This document shows positions 1-9,120 of a DNA stretch of 64,000 bases, in pieces; the first letter of the stretch is position 1; each line of letters opens with the position of its first letter. A model generated the notes under the pieces. The model did no database searches, had not been told where the DNA came from, and was given only the letters and a program-made list of their open reading frames with translations. Source of the DNA: Dyella solisilvae (GTDB lineage: Bacteria > Pseudomonadota > Gammaproteobacteria > Xanthomonadales > Rhodanobacteraceae); contig NZ_QQSY01000001.1 of the NCBI RefSeq assembly GCF_003351225.1, forward strand, positions 62,001 through 126,000, written 5' to 3'. A program made the position numbers and the translations under genes.

Positions 1-1772
1 TCGGGTGCAAGCGTCAGTACATGCAGTTCGCCCTGGGGATTGCTCACCCGCTGGCAAATCACCGGCCCGAGGCGCTCGCGCACGCGCTCGACCAAATCGT
101 CCGTTTGCTTCTGGGTGCGCCCCGCATCCACCAGCACCTCGAGAATGGCCTCGACATGCCGGATGCTGACCTGCTCCTTGAGCAGTTGCTGCAGCACCCG
201 CTGGATGTCGGTGTAGGACATGACACCGGGGACGAGCTCGTCCACCAACGAGGGCTGCTGGTCGCGCACCCGCGCCACCAGGCGCTCGGTTTCCGCCCGT
301 GTGAGCAGATCCGGCGCGTGGCGCTTGACCATCTCACCAAGGTGCGTGATCAGCACCGTTTCTGGGTCGACCAGCGTGTAGCCGGCACCGCGTGCGAACT
401 GGCGCTGGTCGTTACTGATCCATTGCGCCTGAAGGCCGTACGCAGGGTCGCGTGTCTCCCTGCCCTCCAGCGCGGGTCGCTTGCCACCGGGATTGATGGC
501 CAGTAGCGAATCGAAATACAGGTCGCCGCGCCCGACCTTTGTGCCCTGTACATACAGCTCGTAGCTGTTCTCGGGAAGCGTCGCCTCCTGGGTGGTCTTG
601 ACCTTAGGCAGTACGAAACCGCCATCCAACGCGAACTGTTTGCGAAATGCCGCTATGCGGTCGCCGAGCTCGAGGCCCTTGGCCTTGTAGGACGCGGCGA
701 TGGCGCTGCCAACATGGATCTCCATGGCCTCCACGGACAGCAGCTTGTAAATGTCCGTCTCGGCGGCCGGCTTGTCCGTCTCCGGCTCGGCCTGCTCGGG
801 TTCCGCAACGTTCGGGCGCGACCGGCTGGCGAAGTAAGTCAGTGCGCCGACCCCCACCAGGACCAGCAGCACGGGCCAGGCTGGCAGGCCGGGCAGGAAC
901 AGCAGGCCCGCCAACGCGAGCGACACGATGAGCAGGGTTCGTGAATTGGAGAGCACCTGGCGCGCGATCTCGGTGCCCAACTTATCGTCGGATGCCGCGC
1001 GCGTGATGATGATGCCGGTCGCAACCGCGATCACCAGCGACGGAATCTGGGTAACAATGCCGTCGCCAACGGTCAGCAGCGTGTAACGGTGAGCCGCTTC
1101 GTTCCACGGCAGGCCACGCTGCACCATGCCGACCGTCAGGCCGCCGATGATGTCGATAAGGATGATCATGATGCCAGCGATGGCATCACCCTTCACGAAC
1201 TTGGTCGCGCCATCCATCGCACCGTAGAAGCTGGCTTCCCTTTCCACCTGGGCGCGACGACGCTTGGCCTCGTGCTCATCGATCAGGCCCATGTTCATGT
1301 CGGCGTCGATGCTCATCTGCTTGCCGGGCATGCTGTCGAGGGTGAAGCGGGCAGCGACTTCGGCCACGCGTTGGGCACCACTGGTAACCACTACGTACTG
1401 GACGATCACCAGGATCAAGAACACCACCAGGCCGATGACGTAGTTGCCACCTACGACGTACGAGCCGATGGCATTGATCACCCGACCCGCATTGCCCTTG
1501 TCCAGTATGAGGCGTGTCGCGGATATGTTGAGCGCAAGGCGGAACAGCGTCGTGATGAGCAGTAATGACGGAAACGTGGAGAAGCTCAGTGGTGTGTCGG
1601 TGAAGAAGGTGATCAGCAGCACGAGCAATGCACTGGTGAAGTTGAGCACGAGCAGGAAATCGAGCAGCCCCCCCGGGATCGGCGTGAAAAGAATGACCAG
1701 GATCATGATCATCCCGAGCACCAGGATCACGTCCCGCTTGCCGCTCCACAACTGTCCGAACAGGCCGTTCAT
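1..1772 (-). CDS. flhA: Flagellar/type III export gate protein FlhA (SctV family), 3' end outside window
   Basis: Inner-membrane export-gate protein whose C-terminal domain docks substrates and chaperones. The reverse-strand translation begins MNGLFGQLWSGKRDVILVLG and runs unbroken to the window edge (about 590 codons of a family of about 690). Family hallmarks seen: FRLALN after the first helices, the MPGKQMSIDAD loop, KFVKGDAIAG, a YTLLTVGDG-IPSL segment, and a flagellar-like C-terminal domain with GYTLVDPETV and VDELVPG. Some N-terminal positions (STFPSLLL, VAEVAARF) look more like virulence SctV, but the cytoplasmic domain favours FlhA. Its ATG overlaps the flhB stop by 4 bp, so the two are translationally coupled. 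Confidence 0.88.
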   Translation of the reverse strand, partial: MNGLFGQLWSGKRDVILVLGMIMILVILFTPIPGGLLDFLLVLNFTSALLVLLITFFTDTPLSFSTFPSLLLITTLFRLALNISATRLILDKGNAGRVINAIGSYVVGGNYVIGLVVFLILVIVQYVVVTSGAQRVAEVAARFTLDSMPGKQMSIDADMNMGLIDEHEAKRRRAQVEREASFYGAMDGATKFVKGDAIAGIMIILIDIIGGLTVGMVQRGLPWNEAAHRYTLLTVGDGIVTQIPSLVIAVATGIIITRAASDDKLGTEIARQVLSNSRTLLIVSLALAGLLFLPGLPAWPVLLVLVGVGALTYFASRSRPNVAEPEQAEPETDKPAAETDIYKLLSVEAMEIHVGSAIAASYKAKGLELGDRIAAFRKQFALDGGFVLPKVKTTQEATLPENSYELYVQGTKVGRGDLYFDSLLAINPGGKRPALEGRETRDPAYGLQAQWISNDQRQFARGAGYTLVDPETVLITHLGEMVKRHAPDLLTRAETERLVARVRDQQPSLVDELVPGVMSYTDIQRVLQQLLKEQVSIRHVEAILEVLVDAGRTQKQTDDLVERVRERLGPVICQRVSNPQGELHVLTLAP

Positions 1773-2842
1773 GAGAAAATCCTGTTGCCGGGCCGCTTCA
1801 TCAGCCAGCGGTAGACGGGGGCCAGTTGCTGGTACAGGTGTGCGGGCACTGCCTGGTCGATACGGCACTCCCGGAAGAGTGCGCGCGCCAGCTCGGGAGA
1901 GCGCAGGCATGGCACGCCGGCCCGGCCCGCCACTTCGCGCATGCGGGCGGCCGCGGCATCGGCACCCTTGGACAGCACCACCGGGGACAGCATGGTTCGG
2001 GGTCGATAACGCAGCGCTATCGCTAGATGCGTCGGGTTGGTGAGTACGATGTCCGCCTCGGGCACGCGCCGGATCGAGCGTGAGTGCTTCAGCAGTTCAG
2101 TCATCAGGCGCTTGCGCTTGTGCCGGATCTCGGGGTCGCCTTCGCGGCGCTTGCCCTCGTCCTTCAGGTCGCGTCGACTCATGCGCAGCTTGCGGATGTA
2201 CTCGCGTCGGCTGAACCACATGTCGAGCAGCGCCACCAGCAGCAAGAGCGCCAGCACCCACGTGGTGACCTGCGCATAGATGCCATGCAACACCTGCCCC
2301 ACGCTCGATGGCGCGGCAAACGCCACTGCCTGCGTACGTTGCGTGATGCTCCGCGCCATCATCCAGGCAAGCGTCGCCAGCAAGGCGATCTTGAGGGTCA
2401 GCTTGAACAAATCCCACAACACGCGCAGCGAGAAGATGCGCTTGACGCCCTGTGCAGGGTTCAGGCGACTGAAGTCCATCTTCAGCGGATCGGTGCTGAA
2501 GGTCGGGCCCGTCTGCGCGAGATTCCCCGCCACGGCAGCTACCACGACGGCGATCAGCGCAGGAACCAGGGCCTGCCAGGTAGGGTCGAACGTCCGCTGC
2601 AACCAAGCGAACAGTCCCGCGGATGGGGCGGGAGCGTTGCCCGCCATCAGCAAGGTGCGCCTGACGCCATTTGCCAGGGCAGCAGCCACGCCGTAACCCG
2701 TGGCGCCCATGGTGACGCTGAACGCGATCAACACCAGCACACCGGTCAGATCGGGGCTTCGCGGCACCTGCCCGCGGTCACGCGCCTCCTGGAGACGGTG
2801 CGCGGTCGGTTGTTCGGTCTTGTCCTGCTGGTCGTCTGCCAC
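1769..2842 (-). CDS. flhB: Flagellar/type III export switch protein FlhB (SctU family)
   Basis: Export-gate subunit that changes substrate class by autocleavage inside NPTH. With the GTG start chosen here the protein is 357 aa and begins VADDQQDKTEQPT, matching the usual FlhB N-terminus. NPTH falls at residues 269-272. Four hydrophobic segments (about 32-52, 90-110, 150-170, 190-210) precede the charged linker and the cytoplasmic domain. The GTG has a strong GGGGAGGG Shine-Dalgarno 9 nt upstream; the ATG 18 nt earlier lies over that SD and overlaps fliR, so it is less likely. Sits between fliR and flhA. Flagellar versus virulence-type assignment is not certain. Confidence 0.87.
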   Translation of the reverse strand: MADDQQDKTEQPTAHRLQEARDRGQVPRSPDLTGVLVLIAFSVTMGATGYGVAAALANGVRRTLLMAGNAPAPSAGLFAWLQRTFDPTWQALVPALIAVVVAAVAGNLAQTGPTFSTDPLKMDFSRLNPAQGVKRIFSLRVLWDLFKLTLKIALLATLAWMMARSITQRTQAVAFAAPSSVGQVLHGIYAQVTTWVLALLLLVALLDMWFSRREYIRKLRMSRRDLKDEGKRREGDPEIRHKRKRLMTELLKHSRSIRRVPEADIVLTNPTHLAIALRYRPRTMLSPVVLSKGADAAAARMREVAGRAGVPCLRSPELARALFRECRIDQAVPAHLYQQLAPVYRWLMKRPGNRIFS

Positions 2843-2844
2843 GA

Positions 2845-3609
2845 TCAGCGCCCTCCCCATACGGGCAACGCTTCGAACGCGTTCGCATACAGGCGCTCGA
2901 TCAACGGAGGCGCGAATCGCAGCGACCCCGCCAGCAGGACGAAGGTCGCCGCCACCTTCAGTGGCAGCGCCACGAAATAAACGTTGGCCTGGGGCATCGA
3001 GCGGCTGGCATAGGCCACCGCGAGATCGATGGCAAAGAGCCCGAGTATCACAGGGGCGGAAACCATCAGGCCGAGAAGGAACTGCGAGGAAAGCAGGGTG
3101 ACGAAGGTCGACGGCTCCATAAGCATTCGTCCATCGCCCAGTGGCACCAGATTGATGGAGGCAACCAGGCCCCGCAACAGCACCAGGTGCATGCCCGACA
3201 TGAAGAACACCATGCTGCCGGCCCATTGCACCACGGTGCCGGCCAGCGCTTCGGTCAGGTGGGTGGCAGGGTTGAACAAGCTGGCCGCAGCCACGCCTGA
3301 CTGCATGTCCACCACGCGGGCGGAAAAGCCCAGCGCCGCCGCCGGCAGTACCACGGCCAATCCAAAAGCGAGCCCAAACACGCTCTCGCCGGCCATGGAC
3401 AACAGCAAGGACGCTGGCGCGTCCAAGCCTGGAAGCGGCGTTGGCGATGCAACCGTCCCAACGGCGAGCAGGCTGATTGCCAATAGCACGACCACCCGCA
3501 CCGAGGGCGGCACCCACGCGAACGGAGCGAGCACGGACACCATCAGCAGGGGCGCAAAGCGCGCCATTGCCAATAGAAATGCCCCGATGTGCCATTCCAT
3601 CGCGTTCAC
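2845..3609 (-). CDS. fliR: Flagellar/type III export gate protein FliR (SctT family)
   Basis: Polytopic inner-membrane protein of 254 aa, the normal FliR length, part of the FliP-FliQ-FliR export channel. Hydrophobic helices alternate with short loops throughout. The conserved FARVVDMQSG-like segment (residues about 95-105) and the C-terminal ALPLKVAATF helix are recognisable. It lies 5 bp from fliQ and only 2 bp from the GTG start of flhB, as in conserved fliQ-fliR-flhB-flhA blocks. Confidence 0.85.
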   Translation of the reverse strand: MNAMEWHIGAFLLAMARFAPLLMVSVLAPFAWVPPSVRVVVLLAISLLAVGTVASPTPLPGLDAPASLLLSMAGESVFGLAFGLAVVLPAAALGFSARVVDMQSGVAAASLFNPATHLTEALAGTVVQWAGSMVFFMSGMHLVLLRGLVASINLVPLGDGRMLMEPSTFVTLLSSQFLLGLMVSAPVILGLFAIDLAVAYASRSMPQANVYFVALPLKVAATFVLLAGSLRFAPPLIERLYANAFEALPVWGGR

Positions 3610-3614
3610 TTCGT

Positions 3615-3878
3615 TTACATCCCTGCGACGAGTCCGAACAAGCGTTTGGAGAACTCAACGACGATCGCCATCATCCAGGCACCCATCATCAGGAATACCA
3701 CCACCACCGCGATGAGCTTGGGGATGAACGTCAGGGTCATTTCCTGAATCTGTGTCACGACCTGCAACACCGAGATAGCTACGCCAATGACCAGCGTCGC
3801 CAGCAGCACGGGTGCGGACACCTTTGCCGCGGTCAGCAAGGTCTCCGCGAGCAAGTGCATGGCGGTATCGCTATCCAT
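3615..3878 (-). CDS. fliQ: Flagellar/type III export gate protein FliQ (SctS family)
   Basis: Small two-helix subunit of the export channel, 87 aa. Two long hydrophobic helices flank the polar loop TQIQEMTLTFIPKL. The FIPKL form is typical of flagellar FliQ rather than of virulence SctS proteins, which usually carry a FVxKL variant. It starts 5 bp after the stop of the upstream TPR gene, so it is probably in the same transcript. fliP, normally the next gene upstream, is absent. Confidence 0.86.
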   Translation of the reverse strand: MDSDTAMHLLAETLLTAAKVSAPVLLATLVIGVAISVLQVVTQIQEMTLTFIPKLIAVVVVFLMMGAWMMAIVVEFSKRLFGLVAGM

Positions 3879-3883
3879 GAACC

Positions 3884-5011
3884 TCAGCCCCGCGGTCGGA
3901 CCAGATCACGCACCCGGAAGATGAAGTCCTCCGGCAACGCGACACCCCCTTCGCGGGCGTCGCGCAGGATGCCCCGCACTGCCTCGCTGGCCTGCTCGAC
4001 GTGCCCGTCGTCGAGCAGGAGAACGCTTTCGGCGTAACGCGCCGAGAACCCATGTGGTGCAAGACGCCGGGCGCGCTTGATCGCCTCCTGCGCCTCCGGC
4101 CGCTCGCCGCGCAAGGCGTGCACCAGTGCGAAGCCTCCGTGCGTTTCGCCGAAGGTCCGGTCCAGTTCGAAAGCACGGTCAAAGCTGTAATGCGCGCCGG
4201 CGAGGTCGCCCTCCAGCAACTGGCACCACGCTAGCGCGTGCCAGGTGCCGATGTGCCGCGGCATGTCCTTTCCGGCGCGGTCGAGTTGAGCGCGGGCGGC
4301 CGGCACGTCGCCCAGCAACATGAGGCTTTCGCCCAGCCCCAGCAGGGCGCGCCCCGAATGAGGGTGGTCGGCCAGTATGCGGCGAAACAACTGGCAGGAG
4401 AATTCAGCATTCTTCTCCCAGAGCGTCAGCGTTCCAAGTGTCAGTAGCGCCTCATGCTGCGACGAATCCGCCGCCAAGGCGAGATCCGCCTCGGCACGAG
4501 ACTGCGCGGTGTCGTTCATGTCCAGCAAAAGGAGCGAACGAAGCCCGCGTACTTCGGCCAGTCGCGAAGGCTCGTCGGCCCCCTCCAGCGCGCGCAGCGC
4601 CTCTTCGTATCGTCCCTGCTGATGGAGCACTCGTGCATACAGCAAGGCAACGGCTGCTCCTCCGCTTTGCACGACTGGCTCGAGCGTACGCAACGCCTCT
4701 TCGATTTCGCCCTGTGCGGCCCAGGCAAACGCCACGTCGTGGCGAATGGCGACCTCGGCCTCGGGTAGCTGCCCCACTAACGGAAGCAGGGTCGCAATGC
4801 AGTGCTCGAAGTCGCCAGTCATCAGCGCGTAGCGCGCCGCTCTCCACTGGACGGGGGCGCTTTGGCGAAGCGGCTCAGGCAGCGCGTCAAGGACGCCTGC
4901 CGCTTCGGCCAGCTGGCCTTCGGCTAAAAGCGAGTCGATGAAGTCGCAACACAACGGAAGGTTGTGTGGATCTCTGCGGTAGAAAGTTCGCAGCTTCGCG
5001 ACGTGGCTCAT
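3884..5011 (-). CDS. Tetratricopeptide-repeat protein heading the export-gate operon
   Basis: A soluble-looking protein of 375 aa made almost entirely of helical TPR-like repeats (RYEEALRAL, GRALLGLGESL, GTWHALAWCQL and similar). No signal peptide or membrane helix is seen, so it is likely cytoplasmic and acts as a scaffold or chaperone. The ATG chosen (MSHVAKLRTFYRRDP) has an AGGGGGCT Shine-Dalgarno. The open frame extends 32 codons upstream, but that part is cysteine-rich and not protein-like. Being first in the fliQRflhBA block suggests a role with that export apparatus, which is inference from position. Confidence 0.75.
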   Translation of the reverse strand: MSHVAKLRTFYRRDPHNLPLCCDFIDSLLAEGQLAEAAGVLDALPEPLRQSAPVQWRAARYALMTGDFEHCIATLLPLVGQLPEAEVAIRHDVAFAWAAQGEIEEALRTLEPVVQSGGAAVALLYARVLHQQGRYEEALRALEGADEPSRLAEVRGLRSLLLLDMNDTAQSRAEADLALAADSSQHEALLTLGTLTLWEKNAEFSCQLFRRILADHPHSGRALLGLGESLMLLGDVPAARAQLDRAGKDMPRHIGTWHALAWCQLLEGDLAGAHYSFDRAFELDRTFGETHGGFALVHALRGERPEAQEAIKRARRLAPHGFSARYAESVLLLDDGHVEQASEAVRGILRDAREGGVALPEDFIFRVRDLVRPRG

Positions 5012-5420
5012 GGCGAGCCCCCTGCAATCCGCTGCAACGGGAAGGTGCGAACAGCACCCTTGCCACACCCGGCACCCGTGCGTGCAATGACGATATCCAC
5101 TACGCACTGCTCCTTGCGCACGAACATCCAGTCCGTGCCCCCTGTACTACTCCTAGAGCCTTTCGAGTCCGTCGCCCCTACGACGAACAGAGAGCCCCAT
5201 ATTTCAAGCGGGCTCCGGCTCTCTTCACAAAAAGCCTACGAGCCGCTTGCGAAGACTGTCAACAAGAATCTAACACGTAACTTCTTGCGCCAAGTGCGTT
5301 TTTGTGATGAACAACTCGGTTGCGCGACCTGCGTTGTGCAGCTGCAAGACATGGCCATTTCATGATGACTGCGCGGACCTGCTATAGACTTCACCCCTCT
5401 CCGAGCACGCACGGAAGCCC
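5012..5420. other. Divergent intergenic region between TPR gene and small plus-strand gene
   Basis: No convincing gene. The stretch is more AT-rich than its surroundings around 5255-5320 and must hold the promoter of the minus-strand export operon and of the plus-strand gene at 5421. A TATAGA hexamer at about 5382-5387 is a candidate -10 for the latter. No exact sigma-54 (GG-N10-GC) match was found on inspection. Confidence 0.35.
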
Positions 5421-5798
5421 ATGTCGACCGATCGAATAACTCGCTCCTCGCCACTGCTCAAGGCCGCGCGTGCAGCAGCTCGCTCGCGTTCGGAATCCGC
5501 CGATTCGACTGGAAAATCTCCGCCAGCGACATCGATTGAACGCGCACGTGCCCCCATGGAGGTGCTTCGCACGCGCCTTCGCGCCCTTTTCAAGGGCGTT
5601 GATTCCGGTGACGCGCAAGCCATCGAGGAAAGACGCACTCCCGTGCTCCAGGAAATCCTGCTGTGGGAGTTCGGTGACGACTTTCGACAGGACGCCCAGT
5701 TCGCCCCAATGGTCGACGCTCTCGATAAAATGCTCGACGCCAACGAGGGTTTTCGCGAGCACTTCAGTCTATTGGTGAGAAAGCTGACGCAGAAATAG
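5421..5798 (+). CDS. Conserved-looking hypothetical protein, 125 aa
   Basis: Not recognised. The first 50 residues are Ser/Ala/Arg-rich and probably disordered. Residues about 50-125 form an acidic amphipathic helical domain (RLRALFKGV, VLQEILLWEFGDDF, FAPMVDALDKML, FREHFSLLVRKL). It lies between the TPR/export operon and a glycosyltransferase, opposite in strand to both, with a TATAGA -10-like hexamer upstream. The plus-strand frame was preferred over a 123-codon antisense frame because its composition is more protein-like. It may belong functionally with the export or glycosylation genes. Confidence 0.55.
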   Translation: MSTDRITRSSPLLKAARAAARSRSESADSTGKSPPATSIERARAPMEVLRTRLRALFKGVDSGDAQAIEERRTPVLQEILLWEFGDDFRQDAQFAPMVDALDKMLDANEGFREHFSLLVRKLTQK

Positions 5799-5813
5799 TC
5801 GCGACCTTCATAC

Positions 5814-7721
5814 CTATTGCAGGAAATTCGAAGCCCTGCCCCCGCTCCGATGATGCTTGGCAATTCGCGCCAACAGATCGGCGAAATCCGCAGCAAAGCC
5901 CTTCACATCGAAAAGACCCGAGACGTCGCACTGCAAGGCGAGCTTCTGCTTCAAGGCGTCACGCCATTCGCGAACGTTGCCGTACCGGATAGCAAACGCG
6001 ACGAATTCATCGTCGCTGCCCACGTTCAACTCCGGCATTCCCAAGTGATGATTCAGACTGCCGGCGACGCGGCTCGCGAACGTGTTCCCCGGCCGCGTGA
6101 GGACCGGGCAGCCTCCCCACAGTGCATCGGAAGCCGTCGTGTGGGCGTTGTAGCCCTCGGTATCAAGGAACAGGTCCGCATGCCGGTAGAGTCCCAAGTA
6201 CTGGGAGTGCGGCAATTTGGGGGTGAACACCAGCCGCGCCGGATCGATATCCGCGCCCCGTGCCATCTCCCGCAGCCTCAGTGATGACTTGCCCGGCCCT
6301 TCCAGCATCCAAAGCACACTGCCGGGCACGCCCTTGAGTGCCTTGAACATGCGATCCAGGCTGCGTCGCCCCAATTTGAACGTACCGTTGAAGCACGCAA
6401 ACACAACGGCGTCCACCGGCAAGCCGTAGTCTTGTCGAGACTGCGGCACAGGCACGATACGCGTCGGGTCGTTGCTTTGATAGCAGCGAGACAGGTACGC
6501 CGGCTGCTCCGAGAAATACGCGGCCAGCGATGGCGGCAACACGAAGCGATCGGCGATCACATAGTCGATGTAGCGGGCGCCAGTGGTGCCGGGATATCCC
6601 AGCCAGGCGATCTGAACGGGCGCCGGACGATACGCGTAAACCATCGGCCAGCATGCACGGCTGTAGCCATCGAGGTCCACCAGCAGCTCAATCTGCTCGG
6701 CGCGAATGCGCTGTGCAAGCGTTTGGGGCGTCAATTTCGACACTTGATGGAAACGATATGCGGCGGCCATCAGTCGCTCACGCGCCTTGCTGACCGGTTC
6801 CGCGCCCGTGGAGAAAAGGTGCGCTTCAACCGGGGAGTTTCGCAACTGCTCGAACAACGCCGAGGTGAGGATGGCTGTAGGGTGCTGCCCGAACCCAGCC
6901 GAAACGAAACCGATTCGAAGTCGGCCCGAGGAGGGGCGGTGAGAGCTGCGCTCCCAATGAACGGTTTTTTTTCGGGCATCCTCGTGCAATCGCTCCGCCT
7001 GGCGAGTGGCGCAGGCCAGCTGGAGCGAAGCACTGGCATCCTCGCTTAGCAGATCAATGGGAGATACTAGTGCGATGCCAGCCGCTACGCGGCTCTTGAG
7101 CTGCTCACTAAGGCCATCAAGCCCATCCCAGTCGCAGACGTGACGTTTGTTGATGACCAGTTGATAGCGGCTGCCTTCGTCCTCTGGATTTAGATCTAGT
7201 GCTCGCGCGAACGCCTCGCACGCCTCATCCAGCAGGAGGCAATGCCCAAGGCTAACACCGAGTTGACGGTGAGTGACTGCCTGCTCAGGCGCCAGTGTAG
7301 TAGCCCGGCGATAAGCTTCGATGGCCTCAGCGTGCAGCCCTTTGGCGGCCAGTGCCTCTCCAAGTAACTGCCAGCCAGTCCATTGATGAGCATCTGCAAA
7401 TACCAAGCTTCGTGCGCGGGCCGCTGCCTCATCGAACTGCCCCATACGAATTTCGCATCGCCCAAGATTGGCCTGCGCCCCGACTGCAGAGAGATCGATG
7501 GCGGCGAGCTTAAAAAAATGAATGGCGGCAGCGAAGTCTCCCTTCGCGAAGTGTCGGGCCCCCGCCCTGTTGAGCTCCTCGACCGACGCTTCGTCGCCTT
7601 GAGACAATCTCGAAACGGAAGCGCGACGCTCAATACCTGACACGGCATCGCCCACGGCCCGCAAATCATCATTTCCGTCGTCTAAGTCCAAACTGTTCTC
7701 GCTCATTGCCATTGCCGTCAA
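5814..7721 (-). CDS. SPINDLY-type O-linked GlcNAc transferase with N-terminal TPRs
   Basis: A GT41-family protein of 635 aa expected to move N-acetylglucosamine from UDP-GlcNAc to Ser/Thr of target proteins in the cytoplasm. Residues about 50-190 carry TPRs (FAKGDFAAAIHFFKLA, GLHAEAIEAYRRATTLAP). The catalytic region shows IGFVSAGFGQHP (family form usually SADFxxH), VQIAWLGYPGTTG, CFNGTFKL and a nucleotide-binding stretch around GYNAHTTASDALWGG-PV-TRPG-FASRV. Next to flagellar-type export genes, flagellin or a secreted appendage protein is a reasonable target (inference). Weakness: the SAGF variant replaces the usual Asp-Phe pair, so activity is not guaranteed. Confidence 0.85.
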   Translation of the reverse strand: MTAMAMSENSLDLDDGNDDLRAVGDAVSGIERRASVSRLSQGDEASVEELNRAGARHFAKGDFAAAIHFFKLAAIDLSAVGAQANLGRCEIRMGQFDEAAARARSLVFADAHQWTGWQLLGEALAAKGLHAEAIEAYRRATTLAPEQAVTHRQLGVSLGHCLLLDEACEAFARALDLNPEDEGSRYQLVINKRHVCDWDGLDGLSEQLKSRVAAGIALVSPIDLLSEDASASLQLACATRQAERLHEDARKKTVHWERSSHRPSSGRLRIGFVSAGFGQHPTAILTSALFEQLRNSPVEAHLFSTGAEPVSKARERLMAAAYRFHQVSKLTPQTLAQRIRAEQIELLVDLDGYSRACWPMVYAYRPAPVQIAWLGYPGTTGARYIDYVIADRFVLPPSLAAYFSEQPAYLSRCYQSNDPTRIVPVPQSRQDYGLPVDAVVFACFNGTFKLGRRSLDRMFKALKGVPGSVLWMLEGPGKSSLRLREMARGADIDPARLVFTPKLPHSQYLGLYRHADLFLDTEGYNAHTTASDALWGGCPVLTRPGNTFASRVAGSLNHHLGMPELNVGSDDEFVAFAIRYGNVREWRDALKQKLALQCDVSGLFDVKGFAADFADLLARIAKHHRSGGRASNFLQ

Positions 7722-8366
7722 CTCGATGTCTGTCTATCGAATGCCGGCGCCGCAGATACGGCGCCGAATTTCACCCGCTCCGCCTACCATATCCCCGTGA
7801 GACGGAAATAGTTTAGTCGGCCGTCCCCAAATGGCTTAGTGAACGGCGACCTCGATCCGTATCGCGACGAACCGGGCTATAGCAATATGGACATTCAGAA
7901 ACGACTCCAACGGGCGAACGCGCCAACCGCCACAGAAGAGGGCTCGGCGAAGGTGATCCCCTCCGATAACGGATTCGGCACCCCGGCCCTCCCCCTCCTG
8001 TAATTCAAATGGCCGCGCGCCCTAGCGGCGATCTGGCGTCAGAAGGGCTTAGCCCAGAGCGTCCTCGCCCTTGGCCACTAACCTGAATTCCCCTTGCATA
8101 GCCTCAACAGTGAGACGACGTCCCGTGCAGACGCGCGCAGAGGACGAGGCCGAGCGCCCGCAGGTGCGCCAGAGTGGCTAAGTGAACGATGCGCCTGGGC
8201 CCCAAGAGCTGGAATAGACTCAGGTCATGGCAGCTCGTCGGGCCGGGCCATTCCGATGCAAAACCGATGCTCGTGACACCGGGCTGGCCTGAACAGGCCT
8301 CGCGAGCCATGTGCCCGCACCAGCGCAAACGCCCGCCGGACATACAAAAGCGGCACCCGCTCACCC

Positions 8367-8387
8367 TCGATAACGCGCCCTAATCAC
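8367..8387 (+). repeat. Dispersed 21-bp inverted-repeat motif, copy 1
   Basis: TCGATAA-N7-TAATCAC, an imperfect form of GCGATAA-N7-TAATCGC seen upstream of the KfrA-like gene and in the gaps at 22377 and 26451. It is preceded by CGGCACCCGC, as is the copy at 22377. Confidence 0.4.
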
Positions 8388-8660
8388 TCCTCCATACCAC
8401 TGACACCGGTCAGTTGCCGCGACTGCAGTGTCTGCACGCGAGGCGATGACAGCCGCTCGACGCATTGCGTAACCTCATGGCTCCTCCCATTCAGATCGCC
8501 AGGCGAGGAAACGATCGCTAATCGTGAATTGATTTCGTTTGACAACCGGGCCTCGGACGAGGATCGTTAGCGTCAACGCTACAGCTGGTGTCCTCTGGGA
8601 CAGCGTTATCTGCCATGCACGTGGTTCCGCCCGGTGCGGAGGTAAGAGAATCCAGACTAC

Positions 8661-8683
8661 GAAGCCCCGCCATGCGGGGCTTC
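8661..8683. terminator. GC-rich hairpin, possible terminator
   Basis: A 10-bp perfect stem (GAAGCCCCGC / GCGGGGCTTC) with a 3-nt loop. There is no long U-tract and no clear gene directly upstream, so it may be the terminator of a lost gene. Confidence 0.4.
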
Positions 8684-8953
8684 GCCATTTCAGGCCTTCG
8701 GCGATACAAAGGAAGTGCCCCTCAAGCGATGGCCCACCAGCGTCGCGCAACATGTCTTCCAAGGCGACTTCGATGGTGTGGCCCATCCACGTGCCGACGT
8801 CGCCTTGAGGACTTTTCAAGTCTATTCAATGGGCTTCACGCTACGGCTAAACCTGAGGCCTTGAATGAGGCGGCCCTGCCAAACGGAGGAAGCCGGAACT
8901 GCGAGCTCATGGTCATCTGAATCGCTGGGCGCTCGGCGCTGGAAGCCGACGCT

Positions 8954-9120
8954 GCGTGGGTGATAGACCGTGTCGCGCGAGCACGTGGCGCTAGGTTCAC
9001 GGCGTGGGTGATAAACCGTGTCACACAAGCATGTGGCGCTGACGCTCCCCGCGTGGGTGATAAACCGTGTTACGAGGGCGCACGGCGTTTGGGGCACTGT
9101 GTGGGCGATAAACCGAGTGT
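8954..9120. repeat. Array of four imperfect repeats about 48 bp apart; candidate left transposon end
   Basis: The core GCGTGGGTGATAAACCGTGT occurs at 8954 (one change), 9002, 9051 and, diverged (GTGTGGGCGATAAACCGAGT), at 9099. Spacing is 48, 49 and 48 bp. Units 1 and 2 also share AGCAYGTGGCGCT downstream of the core. Spaced multi-copy sites like this are what TnsB-family transposases bind at one end of Tn7-like elements. The array lies about 2.4 kb left of the tns-like genes. Confidence 0.6.

Larger units (their letters stand above)
7722..8953. other. Long gap left of the Tn7-like element; no supported gene
   Basis: About 1.2 kb without a credible gene: the short open frames on both strands are Arg/Pro-rich shadows. 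It contains one copy of a dispersed inverted-repeat motif (8367-8387, TCGATAA-N7-TAATCAC) and a perfect hairpin at 8661-8683. It may be the old boundary of an insertion. Confidence 0.4.

Noticed and set aside
2084-2980. 298-codon plus-strand frame
   Set aside because: Antisense to flhB/fliR with a Gln/Arg/His-rich translation.
1769-3658. A 629-codon frame as one long FlhB
   Set aside because: The upstream half is the wrong frame across fliR; the real flhB starts at the GTG with a strong Shine-Dalgarno.
1-5011. Virulence-type III secretion island
   Set aside because: FliQ FIPKL motif, FlhB NPTH position 269-272 and the FlhA C-terminal domain favour the flagellar type; no effector, secretin or needle genes are visible. 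Left open because fliP is missing.
5041-5100. Sigma-54 promoter for the export operon (GGCACCCGTGCGTGC)
   Set aside because: The GG-GC spacing is one base off the GG-N10-GC rule and it points away from the operon.
8954-9120. Possible CRISPR array (regular repeats)
   Set aside because: Only four units, the repeats are imperfect and partly continue into the spacers, and no cas gene lies anywhere in the window.
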